The notes under the pieces: generated by a model
What the model was told of the DNA's origin: nothing
The model's input: only the letters and a program-made list of their open reading frames with translations
The model's database searches: none
Translations under genes and position numbers: made by a program
DNA from: Alteribacillus persepolensis
GTDB lineage: Bacteria; Bacillota; Bacilli; Bacillales; Marinococcaceae
Direction of reading: 5' to 3'
DNA: 64,000 nt
NCBI RefSeq assembly: GCF_900099605.1
Contig: NZ_FNDK01000013.1
Span: 22,347-86,346, forward strand
In this document: positions 18,441-28,089 of the stretch, piece after piece
Numbering within the stretch: position 1 is the stretch's first letter
Layout of the letters: every line of letters begins with the position of its first letter

Positions 18441-19913
18441 ATGGGAATAAAATTTGTTGACACAACGTTTCGAGATGGTTCACAAAGTCTCTGGGCCGCA
18501 GGGATGCCTCCAGGTATGATGGAAGCTATAGCAGAAGATGTGGGCAAGGCGGGATTTGATGTAGTAGAAGTGCCAGTCATGCCTATTAATTTCAAAAAAA
18601 TTATACGAGATTTAAAGGAAGATCCTTGGGACATGGTTCATATGCTGGCGGAAAAAATGCCTGACGTAACCAAATCATTTATGGGGGAACCAGCTATATT
18701 TCCCTTTGAAATTATTGGAGCACCGAAAGAGGTAGTGAAATTATTTTATGAAAAAATTGTATCAACTGGTGTTTTAAATCGTGTACAAATTATGGCGAAT
18801 ATATTCGGCAATGTAGACAAGCTGTATCCATGGTATTTGCCATTTTTACGAAGCCAGGGGCTGCAAATTGCATTGGCATTGTCTTATACTATATCCCCGA
18901 GACACACCGATGAATATTATGCAGAAAAAACACGAGAATTAAGGGCAATGAAACCGGATGTCATTTATTTAAAAGATCAGGGTGGATTATTGACTGTTGA
19001 CCGTTTACGCACATTGATGCCCGTCATTTTAGAAAATGCTGGCGGCATTCCGGTTGAAATTCATTCCCACGGAACCACTGGACTGGCAGAAGTCGTTTAT
19101 TTAGAAGCTCTTCAAATGGGAGTGAAAATGGTCCACACAGGCATTCCACCCTTGGCTGATGGATCTGCGCAGCCGTCTGTATTGAGCGTAGCACAAAATG
19201 CAACGTATCTCGGTTATGAAAACAATCTTGATTTAGAGCGCATTCAAAGAGCTTCTGAGAGACTTTTGGAGATGGCAAAACAAGACGGCATGCCAATTGG
19301 TGCACCGCTAGGTTATGATTATTCACAATATGTTTATCAAATTCCAGGCGGCGTTATTTCAAATTTAAAACATCAATTAAAAGAACTCAAATTAGAAAAT
19401 CGCTTGGATGAAGTATTAGAGGAAACTGTTCAAGTGCGTGAAGATCTTGGATATCCTGTAATGATTACACCATATTCTCAATTTGTTGTCAGCCAGGCGG
19501 CAATTAACGTAGCAACAGGAGAGCGTTATAAAGTTGTTATTGATGAAGTCATTCAATTTGCTAACGGTGTTTTCAGCGAAGATTCTGGTTACACGTGGAT
19601 GGACCAAAATTTAAAAGATAAGATATTAGCTTCTCCTCGTGCAAAGGAATTGTCCACGGCGCATCAAGATGACACACCGCTTTCTAAAATCAGAGAACAG
19701 TTTGGCGGGCCGGATTTATCAGATGAAGAGTTTTTGCTTCGCTATATTATGAAAGGTACACAAGAAATAGAAGCGATGCGCCAAGCTGGCCCAGGAAGAA
19801 AATATTTGTCGGCATCAACGCCGTTAGTAACGCTGCTAGATCAATTACAGAAACAGCCAAGCATTACAAATATTCATGTGGTGAAAGAAAATAGCAAGTT
19901 GGTTCTTCGATAA
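18441..19913 (+). CDS. Divergent OadA/PycB-like carboxyltransferase subunit
   Basis: 490 residues of the HMGL-like carboxyltransferase barrel plus the conserved post-barrel domain. Metal ligands are present: Asp7 (FVDTTFRDGSQS), Lys178 (IYLKDQGGLL, the usually carbamylated lysine), His208 and His210 (EIHSHGTTG). Unlike pyruvate/oxaloacetate enzymes it has DGSQS rather than DAHQS, no LRGxN arginine segment (here SFMGEPAIFP), and IFGNVD in place of FDxLN. No biotin domain is attached; the next gene supplies it. It therefore probably carboxylates something other than pyruvate. Preceded by the CoA ligase, followed by BCCP and biotin carboxylase. Confidence 0.75.
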   Translation: MGIKFVDTTFRDGSQSLWAAGMPPGMMEAIAEDVGKAGFDVVEVPVMPINFKKIIRDLKEDPWDMVHMLAEKMPDVTKSFMGEPAIFPFEIIGAPKEVVKLFYEKIVSTGVLNRVQIMANIFGNVDKLYPWYLPFLRSQGLQIALALSYTISPRHTDEYYAEKTRELRAMKPDVIYLKDQGGLLTVDRLRTLMPVILENAGGIPVEIHSHGTTGLAEVVYLEALQMGVKMVHTGIPPLADGSAQPSVLSVAQNATYLGYENNLDLERIQRASERLLEMAKQDGMPIGAPLGYDYSQYVYQIPGGVISNLKHQLKELKLENRLDEVLEETVQVREDLGYPVMITPYSQFVVSQAAINVATGERYKVVIDEVIQFANGVFSEDSGYTWMDQNLKDKILASPRAKELSTAHQDDTPLSKIREQFGGPDLSDEEFLLRYIMKGTQEIEAMRQAGPGRKYLSASTPLVTLLDQLQKQPSITNIHVVKENSKLVLR

Positions 19914-19946
19914 TTAATTATAGATATCCAAAGGAGGAAATATAAG

Positions 19947-20501
19947 ATGAGCAATGATATTTTCAACACATTTAGTGAACATGATATCAATAGCCTAGCA
20001 GAAGTGATAGAGAAGTTAGAAAAGTCTCAGTTTGATTACTTGGAACTTGAAAACGATGGCATGAAAATTGTCATCGGTAAGAATAAATCCGCAAACAACG
20101 TTATGGATTTATCAGAAGTATCTGATAAGCAAGCGGTGGCAACTGTAGCGAAAGAAGAACAGAAAGAAACGGAACATCCGGCAGAAACTGTACAAAAAAC
20201 AAGCTCGGCTTCATCTTCTGCAGCAGAAGAAAATTCGTTTGATGTAAAAGCAAAAGAAGACGAAGCATTAATCACAGCAAATACAGCCGGCCTTTTCTAT
20301 GCGCAACCGGAACCTGGTGCACCACCTTATGTTCAAGTTGGTGATATGGTCGAAGAAGATTCTACGGTTGGCTTAGTGGAAATCATGAAAGTATACAGTG
20401 CGATTACAGCAGGGGTTTCTGGAGAAATCACTAAAATCCATGTAGAAAACCAAGAGCTCATTGAATATGGACAACCATTATTTACTGTAAAAACACATTA
20501 A
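19947..20501 (+). CDS. Biotin carboxyl carrier protein
   Basis: 184 residues arranged as AccB: an N-terminal helical segment (DINSLAEVIEKLEKSQFDYL), an acidic Ala/Ser/Glu linker (about 60-105), and a C-terminal biotinyl domain starting GLFYAQPEPGAPPYVQVGD. The acceptor is Lys148 in VEIMKVYSAI, a slight variant of the usual EAMKM. The AAGGAGG ribosome site is strong. It carries carboxybiotin between the biotin carboxylase encoded next and the carboxyltransferase encoded before; it is unlikely to be the housekeeping acetyl-CoA carboxylase carrier because accA/accD are not here. Confidence 0.85.
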   Translation: MSNDIFNTFSEHDINSLAEVIEKLEKSQFDYLELENDGMKIVIGKNKSANNVMDLSEVSDKQAVATVAKEEQKETEHPAETVQKTSSASSSAAEENSFDVKAKEDEALITANTAGLFYAQPEPGAPPYVQVGDMVEEDSTVGLVEIMKVYSAITAGVSGEITKIHVENQELIEYGQPLFTVKTH

Positions 20502-20517
20502 TCAGGGAGGCAATTGT

Positions 20518-21867
20518 ATGGGGATTTCCCGACTCTTTATAGTCAATCGTGGAGAAATTGCTTTACGAATTATTCGCACGTGCCGTGTGATGGGGATTGA
20601 AGCCGTGTTGGCTGTTTCCGAAGCGGATAAAGACAGTTTGCCGGCAAGACTTGCCGATCGAACCGTAAGGGTTGGACCTGCCAGTGCTTCGGAAAGCTAC
20701 TTGAATATCCCCGTGATTGTCACAACAGCGAAGGCAGTTGGGGCAGACGCAGTTCATCCGGGCTACGGTTTTTTATCCGAAGTACCTGAACTGGCGGAAA
20801 AATGTGAAGAGAACGGACTGATTTATGTCGGACCGCACCATGACCACATCAGAAAAATGGGGAATAAATTGGTTGCGCGTTCCCTTGCGATAGAGTGTGG
20901 TGTACCTGTCCTTCCGGGTTCAGAAAAAGTATCGAGTTTTGAAGAAGCGGAAACGGTTGTCGATGATATTGGATTACCGGTGATGCTGAAGGCTGCATCT
21001 GGTGGCGGTGGCCGCGGAATGAAAATCGTAACCAAAAAAGAAGAGGTAAAGAGCTTATTCGACTCAGCAGCTGCTGAAGCCCAGGCCGCATTTGGAGACG
21101 GCACTCTTTACGTCGAAAAATATATCGCTAATGCCCGCCACATTGAAGTGCAGGTCCTTGGCGATAAATATGGAAACGCCATCCATTTAGGAGAAAGAGA
21201 TTGTTCCACCCAGCGCCGGCATCAGAAATTAGTGGAAGAAGCAATGGCTCCAAACATTTCGGAAGACCTGCGTCAGGACATTCGCAATTCGGCCGTTGCT
21301 TTGACAGAAAATATTTCCTATGAAAGTGTCGGCACCGTGGAATTTATCGTTGATCAAGACGAGGGAACGTTTTATTTCTTAGAAATGAACACAAGAATTC
21401 AGGTCGAGCATCCCGTGACAGAAATGGTGACTGGGATTGATTTGATTCAAGAACAGATTAAAGTAGCAAATGGGGAAAAGTTGTCTTTTTTACAGGAAGA
21501 CATCGCCTTTCTTGGTCATGCTATTGAGTGCCGGGTCAATGCTGAATCTCCAGAAGAAGGATTCCGACCAACACCCGGATTGATTTCAGAATGGAACATC
21601 CCGCAAGGACCTGGGATAAGAGTAGATTCGCACTGCTATCAAGGATATATGGTACCTGTGTTTTATGATTCACTGATTGCAAAAGTAATCGTCTGCGGAA
21701 AAGACAGGCAAGATGCTATTTATCGTATGCTTGCTGCTTTAGAAGAATTCACCGTGGAGGGGGTTCAAACGACAATACCGTTTATAAAACAAATATTGCA
21801 AAGCAAAGATTTTTTAAGCGGGCATGTACACACTAGGATTTTAGAAACATTGGCTCTTGTTAAATAA
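20518..21867 (+). CDS. Biotin carboxylase subunit (AccC-like)
   Basis: 449 residues, the size of AccC. ATP-grasp enzyme that carboxylates biotin with bicarbonate and ATP: RLFIVNRGEIALRIIRTCR at the start, HPGYGFLSE, the glycine loop ASGGGGRGMKIV, GERDCSTQRRHQKLVEEA and the catalytic EMNTRIQVEHPVTEMVTG. ATG follows CAGGGAGGC. Last gene of the ligase/carboxyltransferase/BCCP/biotin carboxylase operon, ending before a terminator shared with the convergent gene at 22062. Function certain for this half-reaction; the final substrate is not known. Confidence 0.9.
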   Translation: MGISRLFIVNRGEIALRIIRTCRVMGIEAVLAVSEADKDSLPARLADRTVRVGPASASESYLNIPVIVTTAKAVGADAVHPGYGFLSEVPELAEKCEENGLIYVGPHHDHIRKMGNKLVARSLAIECGVPVLPGSEKVSSFEEAETVVDDIGLPVMLKAASGGGGRGMKIVTKKEEVKSLFDSAAAEAQAAFGDGTLYVEKYIANARHIEVQVLGDKYGNAIHLGERDCSTQRRHQKLVEEAMAPNISEDLRQDIRNSAVALTENISYESVGTVEFIVDQDEGTFYFLEMNTRIQVEHPVTEMVTGIDLIQEQIKVANGEKLSFLQEDIAFLGHAIECRVNAESPEEGFRPTPGLISEWNIPQGPGIRVDSHCYQGYMVPVFYDSLIAKVIVCGKDRQDAIYRMLAALEEFTVEGVQTTIPFIKQILQSKDFLSGHVHTRILETLALVK

Positions 21868-21999
21868 TTATACAAACGTACATGCTTAAGCTTTTTCCAT
21901 ACAATGAAACCTTCCTCCATGTCACCCCATCGGGTTAACAGTGGTAGCGGATGAATACAAAAATATCCATTGTTGTCCGTCAATACAGGTAGTAGATAA

Positions 22000-22049
22000 A
22001 AAGGAGCGGCAAACGATAAATCATACTTATCTTGCCGGCTCCTCTTTTA
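22000..22049. terminator. Terminator between convergent genes
   Basis: An extended hairpin: AAAGGAGC-GGCAA-ACGATAA pairs with TTATC-TTGCC-G-GCTCCTCTTTT, with A-rich and T-rich flanks. It can end the carboxylase operon and the minus-strand gene at 22062. Confidence 0.7.
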
Positions 22050-22061
22050 TTTTTGCATAGA

Positions 22062-23180
22062 TTAAATGGCGCAGCGATTAGGACCGACTTCCATTTCCCT
22101 GCGTTCATCCTGGTCTGGATCTATTTGTCCCATGTTAGTCTGTCGAATTTTTTCATGGCTGTTCGGCTGCGGCGGCAAGTTGTCTGTAACCAGATGTCGG
22201 AATTCTTTTTCGTCTTTTACTTGCAAGCGGTCATTTTTTTCATATAATGCACCGAGCTTTGCCTGAACGGTTCCATCTTCATTCATTTCCTGCATTTCCC
22301 CAAAATGAGCAGGGAGTACAATCAAGTCTTGAGCTAAATCTGGGTAACGCTCATAAAGAGTTTGGCGCAAGTCATCTACCCAATCCTCGGCTTTACCAGC
22401 GAGATCAGGCCGGCCAATCGAGTCAATAAAGAGAATGTCACCAGTCAATAAATATTGGCTGTCTACCAAAAAGCTGGTACTTCCTTTGGTGTGGCCAGGG
22501 GAATATACGGTAGAAATCGTTATATTATCTCCCACTGTAACCGTTGTATCATCTTCTAAAGGCTGATAATGAAATGTTAACCCTTCGTCATCTTTAGAAG
22601 GGAAAAAATAATTGGCTCCAGTCTTTTCCGCCAGTGCTTTTCCCCCTGAAATATGGTCAGCATGAAGATGTGTATCCAGCACATCAGTGATTACAGCTTG
22701 GTGTTGATCAGCGAATGTTTGAAAGATATCCGTCATTCTGGTTGGGTCAATGACTGCAGCTTCCTTGCCAGAAATAATCATATAGGAAAGGCAGCCTTTT
22801 CCAATACGAATAAATTGATACAACTCTCCGTTTTCACTAAGGTCTCCTACTTTTACTGGTTCAAGATGTTCACTCCAGGCTGTCATGCCGCCTTTGAGAT
22901 AAGTAATGTCTGTGACACCAGCCTCTTTGAGTAAATTGACTGCTTTTTGTGAGGAAACCCCTTTGGCACATACAACGTACACAGGCTTATCATTTGGAAG
23001 TTGTGCTTTCACGTCCTCAACACCATTTTCCAATTGTTTAAATGGAATATTCAGGCTCTCTACGTTCCTTCCTTCAATCGACCAGTCGGTATAATCTTCT
23101 TCCTTGCGGATATCCAGCAAAAATACGTGTTCACCTCGAAGTATTATTTGTGCCAGCTCTTTCACGGTTAACGGCTGCAT
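22062..23180 (-). CDS. Rhodanese plus metallo-beta-lactamase protein, persulfide dioxygenase-like
   Basis: 372 residues. N-terminal rhodanese domain (about 1-105) with Cys71 in VVCAKGVSS; then an ETHE1-like metallo-beta-lactamase domain with [11 protein letters not shown] (His171, His173, Asp175, His176), [11 protein letters not shown] and LPAHFGE. The persulfide dioxygenase half oxidises a low-molecular-weight persulfide to sulfite; the rhodanese can pass sulfane sulfur on. Strongly similar to the paralog at 36711 including the ending [11 protein letters not shown] follows CGGAGGG. It stands alone near the copper gene copA. A weak CstR-like half match (ATACCC, near 23272) lies upstream. Confidence 0.85.
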   Translation of the reverse strand: MQPLTVKELAQIILRGEHVFLLDIRKEEDYTDWSIEGRNVESLNIPFKQLENGVEDVKAQLPNDKPVYVVCAKGVSSQKAVNLLKEAGVTDITYLKGGMTAWSEHLEPVKVGDLSENGELYQFIRIGKGCLSYMIISGKEAAVIDPTRMTDIFQTFADQHQAVITDVLDTHLHADHISGGKALAEKTGANYFFPSKDDEGLTFHYQPLEDDTTVTVGDNITISTVYSPGHTKGSTSFLVDSQYLLTGDILFIDSIGRPDLAGKAEDWVDDLRQTLYERYPDLAQDLIVLPAHFGEMQEMNEDGTVQAKLGALYEKNDRLQVKDEKEFRHLVTDNLPPQPNSHEKIRQTNMGQIDPDQDERREMEVGPNRCAI

Positions 23181-23532
23181 ATTATCCCTCCGAATGTAAA
23201 AAGTGTCATTACCTGAGCTATAGTTTTCCCATTGTTTCTTCTTTCATGAGCTGTATCATGCTGTTATACACATACCCGCCTCCCTATGCCGTGAAACGTA
23301 AATAACTTGTAAGTAAACAAGACAGGTTGTCTCATAAGTATATAAATCCATTTGACGAATCTGCGATGCTGGAGCCATTTTAGGACGATGTTTGTTTTTT
23401 ATCTGTCATAAAAGGTGAGAATATCAGTAAAAAGATGGTTTTGACATACGAACTTCGCACAAGCCACGCTTCTCTTATTTTTATCATGATGGTGGTATAG
23501 ATGACTGGAAGGTTTGCGAAAAAATCACACAC

Positions 23533-23561
23533 TTGACATATACCATATAGGGGTATATTGT
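23533..23561 (+). promoter_or_regulatory. CsoR-type operator within the copA promoter
   Basis: TTGACA (23533-23538) and TATTGT (23556-23561) are spaced 17 bases, and ATACCATATAGGGGTAT (23540-23556) fills the spacer. It has the length and arms of the CsoR operator of B. subtilis copZA (ATACC-N7-GGTAT). Copper-dependent derepression of copA is therefore likely. The rest of the 556-base gap 23181-23736 holds no supported gene; the leader from here to copA is about 170 bases. Confidence 0.7.
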
Positions 23562-23736
23562 GAAGGTGAAGGTAATAAGCAGTGGCTTTGGAGAAAAGTA
23601 TGCTGTGTCCACATATACCTCTGGATCATGGAGTGATAAATAGTTCCGCCCATCTTTTGCAGAAGAGTTTGGACAGAGAGAAAGCGTGAAAAATAATAGA
23701 TAACAAAACGAAAAGCTGACAAAGGAGGTAAAAGCA

Positions 23737-26124
23737 ATGAGTGAAAAACAACAACATTCCACGCTTGGAATTACGGGGATGACATGTGCGGCTTGTTCGA
23801 ATCGCATCGAAAAAGTATTAAATAAGATGGACGGAGTGAACGCACAAGTTAACTTAACAACGGAAAAAGCAAGTGTGGAATATAATTCAGAAGAAGCCTC
23901 CTTGGATGATATTACAGAAAAAATTGAAAAGCTGGGATACGGTGTGCAGACGGAAAAGACAGAGTTTGACGTCTCTGGCATGACGTGTGCAGCTTGTTCA
24001 AATCGTATTGAAAAAGTACTCAGCAAGCAGGAAGGCGTAAAAACGGCCAGTGTAAACTTAACGACAGAAAGTGCGGCAATTGAATATACCCCGGGGTTAA
24101 TAGAAGAGAATGATCTTATCGGCAAAATTCAAAAGCTTGGTTATGACGCTAAGCCAAAAGCCGATAAAGAAACACAGCGAAACCAAAAAGAAAGACAACT
24201 GCAGCAAATGAAAACCAAACTAATGACATCAGCTGTTTTAACGGCTCCGTTGTTAGTGACTATGCTTGTTCATTTATTTGGCATGGAAATTCCAGCAATA
24301 TTTATGAATCCGTGGTTTCAATTAGTGCTGGCTACTCCTGTTCAATTTATTATCGGCTGGCAGTTTTATGTTGGAGCTTATAAAAATTTGCGAAACAAAA
24401 GTGCCAATATGGATGTATTAGTCGCTTTAGGAACAAGCGCTGCTTACTTTTACAGCTTGTATGAGACGATACAAACAATTGGAAATCCAACCTATGTTCC
24501 GCATCTGTATTTTGAAACAAGTGCTGTTATTATTACGTTAATCTTATTCGGAAAGTATTTAGAGACTCGGGCAAAAAGCAGGACAACCGCAGCAATTTCC
24601 AAGCTGCTGCAAATGCAGGCAAAACAAGCACGTGTTATTCGTGACGGCAAGGAAGTGATGGTGCCGGTTGAAGAAGTCAAAGAAGGAGATGGCCTTGTCG
24701 TTAAACCTGGGGAAAAGATACCAGTTGACGGTGTTGTTGTAAAAGGTAAAACATCGGTGGATGAATCCATGATTACCGGAGAGTCGATTCCTATTGAGAA
24801 AGAAAAGGAAGCAAATGTGATTGGTGCTACCATGAATAAAAACGGGACGATTGAAATAAAAGCTACCAAAGTCGGTAAAGATACCGCTTTAGCCTCTATC
24901 GTGCAAGCGGTAGAAGATGCCCAAGGGTCGAAAGCTCCAATTCAGCGTATGACTGATGTCATTTCTGGTTATTTTGTTCCCATTGTTGTCGGCATTGCCG
25001 CGGCTACGTTTATGGTATGGATTGCTTTAGTATCTCCTGGCAATATGGAGGCTGCTCTCGTTGCAGCGATTGCAGTTCTTGTGATTGCCTGCCCATGTGC
25101 ATTGGGACTGGCAACACCGACATCGATTATGGTGGGAACGGGAAAATCAGCAGAGAACGGTATTTTATTTAAAGGCGGAGAACATTTAGAGCGTACTCAT
25201 CAACTCGATGCTGTCATCTTGGATAAAACGGGGACTCTTACCAAAGGGAAACCAGAAGTGACTGATTTTATAGGAGATGATACGTCCTTGCAGCTGCTTG
25301 CCAGTGCGGAAAAAGGTTCAGAACATCCTTTAGCAGAAGCGATTGCTGCGTACGCAACAGAAAAGCAGGTAGAGATTTTAGAGAACAACGACTTTCAGGC
25401 AGTACCCGGCCAAGGTATTATCGCATCCATTGAAGGAAAAGAAGTACTTGTTGGGAATCGAACATTAATGAAAGAAAAAAATGTGGACACAAAAGGAAAA
25501 GAAGCGGAATTAGCAGGCTATGAGGCGCAAGGAAAAACCGCAATGTTCATTGCCGTTAATGGAGAATATCACGGAATGGTCGCAGCAGCAGATACGTTAA
25601 AAGAAACAGCCAAAGAAGCCATTGAAGAGTTGAAAGAACAAGGGTTGGAAGTGATGATGTTAACCGGTGATAACGAACGAACGGCTCGTGCAATTGCAGA
25701 GCAGGCCGGCATCGACCAAGTATTTGCTGAAGTGCTTCCAGAAGAGAAAGCAGCTAAAGTGAAAGAAGTGCAAGAACAAGGCAAGAAAGTAGCCATGATT
25801 GGTGACGGGGTCAATGATGCTCCGGCTCTAGCGACGGCAGATATTGGCATGGCCATCGGGACAGGTACGGAAGTGGCCATCGAAGCAGCAGATGTCACTA
25901 TTCTTGGCGGTGAGCTGCTGCTCATTCCAAAAGCGGTTAAACTAAGTAAATCCACCATCCGAAATATCCGCCAAAACTTGTTCTGGGCTTTTGCATATAA
26001 CAGTGCAGGCATACCGATTGCCGCAGCCGGCCTCTTGGCACCATGGATTGCAGGTGCAGCGATGGCCTTTAGTTCGGTTAGTGTAGTTACAAACTCGCTG
26101 CGTTTAAAACGAGTGAAAGTATAA
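23737..26124 (+). CDS. copA: Copper-exporting P1B-type ATPase
   Basis: 795 residues. Two N-terminal heavy-metal domains, each with [15 protein letters not shown] (about 13-28 and 81-96), eight membrane segments, the ion-binding CPC in [15 protein letters not shown], the phosphorylation site [21 protein letters not shown] (HP motif), and [20 protein letters not shown]. The last helices carry the N, Y and M/SS residues expected for Cu(I) ([22 protein letters not shown]). It exports Cu(I) from the cytoplasm. ATG follows AAAGGAGGT. Neither csoR nor copZ adjoins, unlike the usual csoR-copZ-copA arrangement, but a CsoR-type operator precedes it. Confidence 0.95.
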   Translation: MSEKQQHSTLGITGMTCAACSNRIEKVLNKMDGVNAQVNLTTEKASVEYNSEEASLDDITEKIEKLGYGVQTEKTEFDVSGMTCAACSNRIEKVLSKQEGVKTASVNLTTESAAIEYTPGLIEENDLIGKIQKLGYDAKPKADKETQRNQKERQLQQMKTKLMTSAVLTAPLLVTMLVHLFGMEIPAIFMNPWFQLVLATPVQFIIGWQFYVGAYKNLRNKSANMDVLVALGTSAAYFYSLYETIQTIGNPTYVPHLYFETSAVIITLILFGKYLETRAKSRTTAAISKLLQMQAKQARVIRDGKEVMVPVEEVKEGDGLVVKPGEKIPVDGVVVKGKTSVDESMITGESIPIEKEKEANVIGATMNKNGTIEIKATKVGKDTALASIVQAVEDAQGSKAPIQRMTDVISGYFVPIVVGIAAATFMVWIALVSPGNMEAALVAAIAVLVIACPCALGLATPTSIMVGTGKSAENGILFKGGEHLERTHQLDAVILDKTGTLTKGKPEVTDFIGDDTSLQLLASAEKGSEHPLAEAIAAYATEKQVEILENNDFQAVPGQGIIASIEGKEVLVGNRTLMKEKNVDTKGKEAELAGYEAQGKTAMFIAVNGEYHGMVAAADTLKETAKEAIEELKEQGLEVMMLTGDNERTARAIAEQAGIDQVFAEVLPEEKAAKVKEVQEQGKKVAMIGDGVNDAPALATADIGMAIGTGTEVAIEAADVTILGGELLLIPKAVKLSKSTIRNIRQNLFWAFAYNSAGIPIAAAGLLAPWIAGAAMAFSSVSVVTNSLRLKRVKV

Positions 26125-26161
26125 ATGTACAGCTCCGTATAGCGTATAACGACCAGGCATA

Positions 26162-26196
26162 GCTGGTCTCCTTAAACACGGGAGACCGGCTTTTTT
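26162..26196 (+). terminator. Terminator of copA
   Basis: GCTGGTCTCC and GGAGACCGGC form a 10-bp stem (one wobble), followed by TTTTTT, about 40 bases after the copA stop. Confidence 0.85.
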
Positions 26197-26624
26197 GCAC
26201 GGGTGAAAAATAAAAACGGTCATTTTGCTTAGCTTGTACAAGGTTACCAGCACACCACGTGTGTTCGCTCAGCATTGCTGCAGGTTAAGGATGTCGTGAT
26301 TTCTGTGGTACAGCACAAGTACCTTATAGAAGTTTCTTAACCTGAACCAAAGTTTTTTAGCTGGCTATACTAGTGTTCTTAGAATCTCCTATTGCAAACA
26401 AGTCGCAAGGTTATTAAGCCGGCGCCGTTCAAATGAATGAATATCAAGTATGTAACAGCTTGAAAGAGCAAAAGAATAGTAAGTCGTGAGGTGTCTCTAA
26501 AACAAGCATACTTTTGAAGCGTTATTGACATTGTATAAGAAAAAAGCTAGACTGAAAATTACTTGGGAGATGTTGGAATTATTTTTATCATTTGTGTCAT
26601 CAATGTCAATTAAATACTGAATGA

Positions 26625-26815
26625 AAATAGGTGCAAGAGACAGCGAAATCCGCTGGATCTGCTGAAAAGGGAAGTCGGTGAGAATCCGGCACGGACCCGC
26701 CACTGTATTGGGTGTCAGCTGTTGTTAGTGACTCCTTTCAAGAACACCACTGGGCGCTTTGCCTGGGAAGGTTTGAAAAGGATGTGACCCTAAGTCAGGA
26801 GACCTGCCTATTTTA
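26625..26815 (+). ncRNA. Cobalamin riboswitch
   Basis: A full cobalamin (B12) aptamer is readable: start near GGTGC, the core GAAAAGGGAAGTCGGTGAGA at 26663 onward with AATCCGGCACGGACCCGCCA following, CACTGTA, then CACCACTGGGC and GCCTGGGAAGG, and finally the B12 box region AAGTCAGGAGACCTGCC (26792-26808). It should fold with adenosylcobalamin and shut off the downstream transcript. What it controls is unclear: a 7-codon ORF, a terminator and a decayed frame follow, and then a nitroreductase. The remainder of the 1-kb gap from 26200 to here shows nothing I can name. Confidence 0.93.
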
Positions 26816-26857
26816 ACATCACTGCTAGACCTACGGGATGATAGGGAGGTGGTCAGA

Positions 26858-26881
26858 ATGCGTCAGTACGGCGTTTGTTGA
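26858..26881 (+). CDS. Seven-codon ORF after the riboswitch
   Basis: ATG behind GGGAGGTGGTCAG encodes only MRQYGVC before TGA. The ribosome site is good. It could be a leader peptide, or the surviving 5' end of a deleted B12-regulated gene. No known leader peptide matches. Confidence 0.25.
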   Translation: MRQYGVC

Positions 26882-26925
26882 GAAACGTGTATTTGTTAAT
26901 GAATGAGAGATTCGTTATAAATGAC

Positions 26926-26969
26926 AAGCATTTCTGTCCTCCTGTGTAGGAGGATGGAAATGCTTTTTT
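26926..26969 (+). terminator. Terminator downstream of the cobalamin riboswitch
   Basis: AAGCATTTCTGTCCTCC and GGAGGATGGAAATGCTT pair over 17 positions (two wobbles) around a 6-base loop and lead into TTTTTT. It lies 110 bases past the aptamer. It may be the expression platform or the end of a lost gene. Confidence 0.75.
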
Positions 26970-27005
26970 GTTTGTCTGGCATGACATAGAAATGATAAAG
27001 CATGA

Positions 27006-27134
27006 TTGTCAACGGATGGCAGTGATGTATCAGGGGAAATCGCAGACATCGTTGAAGAATGGAATGTCAGCCAGTTGAAGCATCCATATTCGAGTTTACT
27101 AATAGAAACCGTGGAAGAAAAAAACTCGCTCTAA
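27006..27134 (+). pseudogene. Possible C-terminal remnant, 42 codons
   Basis: An open frame ending VEEKNSL with protein-like composition (DGSDVSGEIADIVEEWNVSQ, then LKHPYSSLLIE). It begins after a TGA, has no ribosome site and lies behind a terminator and an orphan cobalamin riboswitch. I read it as the tail of a gene whose body was lost, perhaps the original riboswitch target. I cannot assign a family. Confidence 0.3.
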
Positions 27135-27184
27135 AAAGCTAAAAGATGCGGGTTAATGATTAAACAGAAAAGGAGAGGTTTACA

Positions 27185-27751
27185 TTGAGTATTATAGAAG
27201 GACTGTATGCAAGGCGAGCTATTCGAAACTTTGATCATCGGGAAGTGGAACAAGAAAAAATTGAACGGCTGCTAGAAGTCGCAACTTTGGCTCCGAATGA
27301 CCGGATGAGAGAGCCGTGGAGTTTTTATGTTATACGAGGAGAAGCCAAAGAAAAGTATGAACAAGTTGTATATGAATACTTACAAGAACGTTTTCCAACA
27401 AAACCAAAACTAATTGAAGGCTCCATGAAGTCTATCAAACAGACACCAGTCCTCCTTATTGTGACGTCTGATATTGCCTCTACAGAAGAAGATACAAAAG
27501 ACAATGAATATGCTACTTGTTGTGCGATTCATTCCATGTGGCTGGCTGCCCAGGAATTAAACCTTGGATTTGTATGGAGAACAAGAGGAGTAGGACTTGT
27601 TCATGATAAGCGGTCTTATGAGTTTATCGGTGCTCCTGAAGGCAAAAAGATCATTGGCACCATTTGCTTAGGTTATCCGGATGCAGATCATTTGAATGAC
27701 CAAAAAGAGAAGAAAAGGACTTCATTTCAAGAAAAAACCGTATGGTTGTAG
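27185..27751 (+). CDS. Nitroreductase family protein (YdjA/YfhC-like)
   Basis: 188-residue FMN oxidoreductase. LYARRAIRNFDHREV at the start, TLAPNDRMREPWSFYVIRGE, the mid ATCCAIHSMWLAAQELNLGF segment and the C-terminal GTICLGYPDAD are typical of small NAD(P)H nitroreductases. BluB, the B12 lower-ligand synthase, has the same fold and would suit the upstream cobalamin riboswitch, but this protein is shorter and looks more like YfhC/YdjA. Start TTG behind AAAAGGAGAGG. It lies after a terminator, so riboswitch control is uncertain. Confidence 0.8.
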   Translation: MSIIEGLYARRAIRNFDHREVEQEKIERLLEVATLAPNDRMREPWSFYVIRGEAKEKYEQVVYEYLQERFPTKPKLIEGSMKSIKQTPVLLIVTSDIASTEEDTKDNEYATCCAIHSMWLAAQELNLGFVWRTRGVGLVHDKRSYEFIGAPEGKKIIGTICLGYPDADHLNDQKEKKRTSFQEKTVWL

Positions 27752-27854
27752 GATCAGCATAGTTTATGGAAAAAATATTGATGGTAAAAAAACGAAAATA
27801 TGAGTGACAGAAGAAATGGTCTTATGAGCATGTCAGGATCAAGTTATAAGAGAA

Positions 27855-27889
27855 GGTCAGCCAGCAGTTTACTGGTTGACCATTTTTTT
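27855..27889 (+). terminator. Terminator after the nitroreductase
   Basis: GGTCAGCCAG and CTGGTTGACC pair around CAGTTTA, followed by ATTTTTTTA. The rest of the 338-base gap to copC holds no supported gene. Confidence 0.8.
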
Positions 27890-28089
27890 ATGGTTTCATA
27901 TTCATTCTGTTTTAGGTTTAATCCAGGCTCCCGTTTTTTATGCTGCTGGTCTTTATTTTTTAAATACAATCTTCAGGTTGTTAATATTTGTGAAAAGATA
28001 TTGAAAAGAAACAAAAAACATCACCTTTATGCTATGATGCGGTAATGTAAGGACTTTGTTAATAACTGAAAAGGGAAAGGTGATTCCAA

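Noticed and set aside
23560..23645. Short + strand frame (about 27 codons) in the copA leader, as a possible copZ remnant
   Set aside because: No ribosome site, no CXXC metal-binding motif; likely untranslated leader.
26281..26345. Inverted repeat AGGTTAAG/CTTAACCT about 50 bases apart, as a possible insertion-sequence end
   Set aside because: Arms too short, no transposase remnant and no target duplication seen.
27185..27751. Nitroreductase as BluB under the cobalamin riboswitch
   Set aside because: Size and sequence look more like YfhC/YdjA, and a terminator separates it from the riboswitch. A BluB profile comparison would settle it.
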